This document shows, piece by piece, positions 61,247 to 64,000 of a stretch of 64,000 nucleotides of DNA. Made by a program: the position numbers and the translations under genes. The DNA lies in contig CM039182.1 in NCBI GenBank assembly GCA_008360975.2, positions 100,905,443 to 100,969,442 of the forward strand, read 5' to 3'. The stretch comes from Lichenostomus cassidix. Taxonomy: Eukaryota > Chordata > Aves > Passeriformes > Meliphagidae. Within the stretch, counting starts at the first letter, position 1. Each line of letters begins with the position of its first letter. The notes under the pieces are model-generated. The model was not told the DNA's origin. It did no database searches and saw only the letters and a program-made list of their open reading frames with translations.

Positions 61247-64000
61247 CTGAAACAATAAATCAAATGAAAGGTTACTATCTGAAAGTCTCATGATTGGAAG
61301 CTTGTCTCTGGGGAACTTTGTGGAACTGTGACTATACACATATATTCATACCACTATCATCATATTTTTCATTTAGGGTCGGTCAATTTCTTTTCTGTCA
61401 TCCTACCTATCTGCATTTAAGTATTTTTCTTCTGAAATAGTGTTCTGAAAGAAAGTTAGTTCTCCAGCACTTAGGTATTTATCTCCATAATACCCAGAAG
61501 TGGAATTATAAAAAATGGATAACATCACTCTTTCTTTTAGCAATTGGATGATAACCTAGGGAAGGTGTATTTGGAATGAAATGAGCCTCAGTGGACTATG
61601 TGGCCTTTCCTGGTTTCTAATATTTTTCTTAGTATACACTATCCATCAAATTAGCCCAGCTCCTAAATTGTAGTTCCTGAAGTAAGACAGAAGTTATGGT
61701 TTTTTTGCTGCAGTACATCACTTTGCAAAACAGTGGGGAAAGCAGCAAAGAAACCTGATGGGCCATGGCAGTGTGTCCTCTGCAGTGCTTTCCCTGACAC
61801 CCTGTGTGCTTCTGCTCATGAACACACCGGGCTGCCTCCAACATAGTGCTGGAGCTGGGTACCAGCTCACAGGAAATGCTATAGCAATGGAAAATGTAAA
61901 ATGTTGAAAAAAACCACATCTCTTTGTGCATACCTGTCTGTTAGTAGCCTGTATGGCTTACCCATGGTGCTTGGTGTGCCACCCCCATTTTAAACCAGTG
62001 CTTTAAAACCACTGAGCCAATAAGAGTAAACAATATAAACTATAGGCTTAACACTCATACTGAATCCATTACGAAACTGTCACACTGCAGTAAACAATTA
62101 GGGGCTTATTTAGAGGAATGACTTAAAGCAGCTAATTGGAGAACAAATGGATAATGTATTGGCCTAAATGTTCCTCTAGTAAAGAAGCCAACACTCTTAA
62201 GGCATTATGAAACCATATATTCACAGATTTGGGCAGTTTGGCACCCACATTTTGTACTTTGAGCTCCCTTTGAAAATAAAATCTTCACTCTGAATTCAAG
62301 TATTTAGTGAAAAATGCAGTAATATATATTACTGTATTATCATGGCAGAGGGCTTGGACCAGATAGTATTTGAAGATCCTTTCCATCCCAAGCCATTCTG
62401 TGACTTTGTGACTCTATGACAGTATAGGCAAGCTAAAAGCAACTCACTGGGCAAATAACATCACAATTATGATGTAACTTACTTAGATCTGAAATTTAAG
62501 AAAAAGGTAATAGACTAAAACTCTTGAATTTTTAAAAAATTGTATTTATTTACAGCACTTCCAAATTATAATTTTTCTACCCATAATTTGCACAGATAAT
62601 TTAAAGAAGTTATGCATTCTCCCCCTTATTTTATCTCTCTTTAAAAATGATGCATATATTATTAATTTTCTTGTAGCCACTCAACTTGTCTTTCATTGTT
62701 TTGGTTGTTCATGTAACAGGAGAAAAAGCCATTTAAAACAACAGGAAGCTACGACTGTTAGAACATGAGAAAAGTCAGAAGGTCTTAGAGTAGAATTAAC
62801 AGCAGAATCTGAAACTACAGTTTCTGAATTTACTAAATTCAAGCTGACGTTATGGCTGCAAAATTGAACACCTTCTTTTCTTCTTTTAATTAACAGCACA
62901 GAACAGGTGACACTTCTGTGATATTTCATTCTGAATTACAACAAGAGTCAAATCATTCTCCATCATATGAAAATTTACAGCTAGTATTTTACTTCTGCCT
63001 AAGTGTCCTGGACATGTAATACAGTCATGGTCCAAGTGCAATTTTCAATGTCACAGTAATATAATTAGTATACATTATAGTGAAAGTTTAGCTTGTGTTT
63101 TAATATTCTAGGATTCAATGTAGTTTTCTCTGGCAATTAAAGTCACAACAGCACTGGGAAGGTTTTGTGCCAGCCTCTCCTACTGATATAAGGAAGCAGA
63201 GTATTTTATTCAGTGTAGAAAAATCTCTGTATAGCTCCTTTTTTCCTCTTAAATCTGAAACAAATATTCAGCTACATTACTGTTGCTATTATCTTACATG
63301 GAGCATAGCTAAAAGTAGGATTAGAGAAAGGTGGTCTTCCACTAAGAGTAATGTCCTGGAAAAAGCCTGCAAGTTCATGACACATTATTAACATTACACT
63401 TGATCAAGGACAAAAAATAACAACATCATTACTTCAAGAATTTTGGTTTAATGGAGAAAATCTAGATGGCTCCACTGCATTCTGTCTCCATGGGACTGTG
63501 TGATGTTTCAAGAATTTTAAACTGAGGATATATTTGGTAATGCTGCAGGAAAGGTAAAAAAAGATCTTCTGTCTACACAGGTCTTGTCCCCTTGCAAGAA
63601 GCCAGAATCTTTGAGAAATAGAGGGGAAATGTAGCAAGTTTCTTTATTTACTAATTCAGTTTTCTTTCCTACAGATTCACTTGAGATACAAGACAGTTGG
63701 GTCCTACATTGTAACAGTCATTCCTTTTTGAACGGCTCTGGGATAATCTGCAACAATTTATTCCAGATTCTTTTTTTTTTGCCTACAGACAGCATAATTA
63801 AATTGTGATTTAAAGATTCCTACATTTCAAATCCAGAAATCACAAATTACAACTGGGAAGAGATCCTAAACACTGGTTTATTCCTGCAGATTTTGTATTT
63901 GTCATTTTCTATTTAAAAAAGGTAATAAATTAAAAGAAAAATAAATCTTTAGAAGAAGTAATGTCATTTTTCAGGCCTGAGAAAAAGCTGAGCTCTAACA
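61247..64000 (-). other. PTPRM: PTPRM intron upstream of exon 1 in window (partial)
   Basis: At least 2.75 kb. The phase-2 start of the exon at 61149-61246 requires an upstream coding exon (YIN strand and TQG turn) that I cannot find here, so the intron runs off the right edge. It contains a short CR1 tail at 62336-62432. Confidence 0.75.
62336..62432 (+). mobile_element. Short CR1 3' tail
   Basis: 'tatcatggcagagggcttgg' then 'accagatagtatttgaagat' then 'cctttccatcccaagccatt' and a terminal CTGTGACTTTGTGACTCTATGA repeat. About 95 bp, an extreme 5' truncation. Confidence 0.85.

Larger units (their letters stand above)
26890..64000 (-). other. PTPRM: PTPRM gene, 3' portion (receptor tyrosine phosphatase mu)
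   Basis: Eleven exons on the minus strand, all with GT donors and AG acceptors and compatible phases, join into one open frame of 479 whole residues plus a stop. The product is the cytoplasmic part of a type R2B receptor phosphatase: most of D1, a linker and complete D2. R2B receptors are homophilic adhesion proteins with MAM, Ig and FNIII domains outside the cell, and act on junction proteins such as cadherin-catenin components. Assignment to PTPRM rather than PTPRK, PTPRT or PTPRU rests on D2 ([18 protein letters not shown]) and the C-terminus LEYLNSG, as I recall the family. The 5' part lies beyond 64000. No frameshift or in-frame stop is seen, so the gene looks functional. Confidence 0.95.

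Noticed and set aside
1..64000. Previously undescribed gene system, operon, CRISPR, tRNA or rRNA
   Set aside because: Both strands were read by eye; nothing outside PTPRM showed domain-bearing coding sequence, RNA gene structure or organised gene clusters.

Overview
This window is vertebrate nuclear DNA, almost certainly from a bird. It is AT-rich and has split genes with GT-AG introns. It carries many CR1 LINE copies, most with the usual avian 3' ends (short octamer-like TTCTGTGAT/TTCTATGAT repeats), plus a solo LTR of a type common in bird genomes. No bacterial or phage-style gene organisation is present.

Only one gene can be supported. It is the 3' end of a receptor-type protein tyrosine phosphatase on the minus strand, running from beyond the right edge to about 26890. 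Eleven coding exons can be placed to the base (61149-61246, 48862-48978, 44180-44334, 43662-43797, 42974-43123, 42327-42500, 39457-39588, 36248-36373, 34301-34464, 32098-32233, 27734-27787). Together they give 479 intact residues ending in a stop: most of the membrane-proximal phosphatase domain D1, the linker and the whole of D2. The residues match PTPRM (R2B family, RPTP-mu) better than PTPRK, PTPRT or PTPRU. The promoter, the extracellular MAM/Ig/FNIII exons, the transmembrane segment and the start of D1 lie to the right of 64000.

Layout: 1-26890 is intergenic DNA downstream of PTPRM with no recognisable gene. It holds a ~2 kb antisense CR1 carrying a smaller inverted CR1 (about 4796-6790), a decayed LINE reverse transcriptase relic (about 13845-14235), a solo LTR (about 21240-21800), a perfect 35-bp tandem duplication (24171-24240) and two CR1 3' ends flanking 24.4-26.8 kb. 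About 26890-27733 is the likely 3' UTR. 27734-61246 holds exons and introns, with CR1 copies at 40.3, 46.5 and 49.4 kb and several MIR-like SINE relics. 61247-64000 is part of a further intron.

The D1 and D2 exons line up: four successive introns fall at equivalent protein positions with the same phase in both domains, the mark of an ancient internal duplication. D1 keeps the WPD loop and the [10 protein letters not shown] signature. D2 keeps a Cys-X5-Arg loop but has WPM instead of WPD and KNRC instead of KNRY, as expected for a catalytically weak regulatory D2. I found no sign of a previously undescribed biological system; the most useful observations concern exon paralogy, nested retroelements and possible regulatory sequence.
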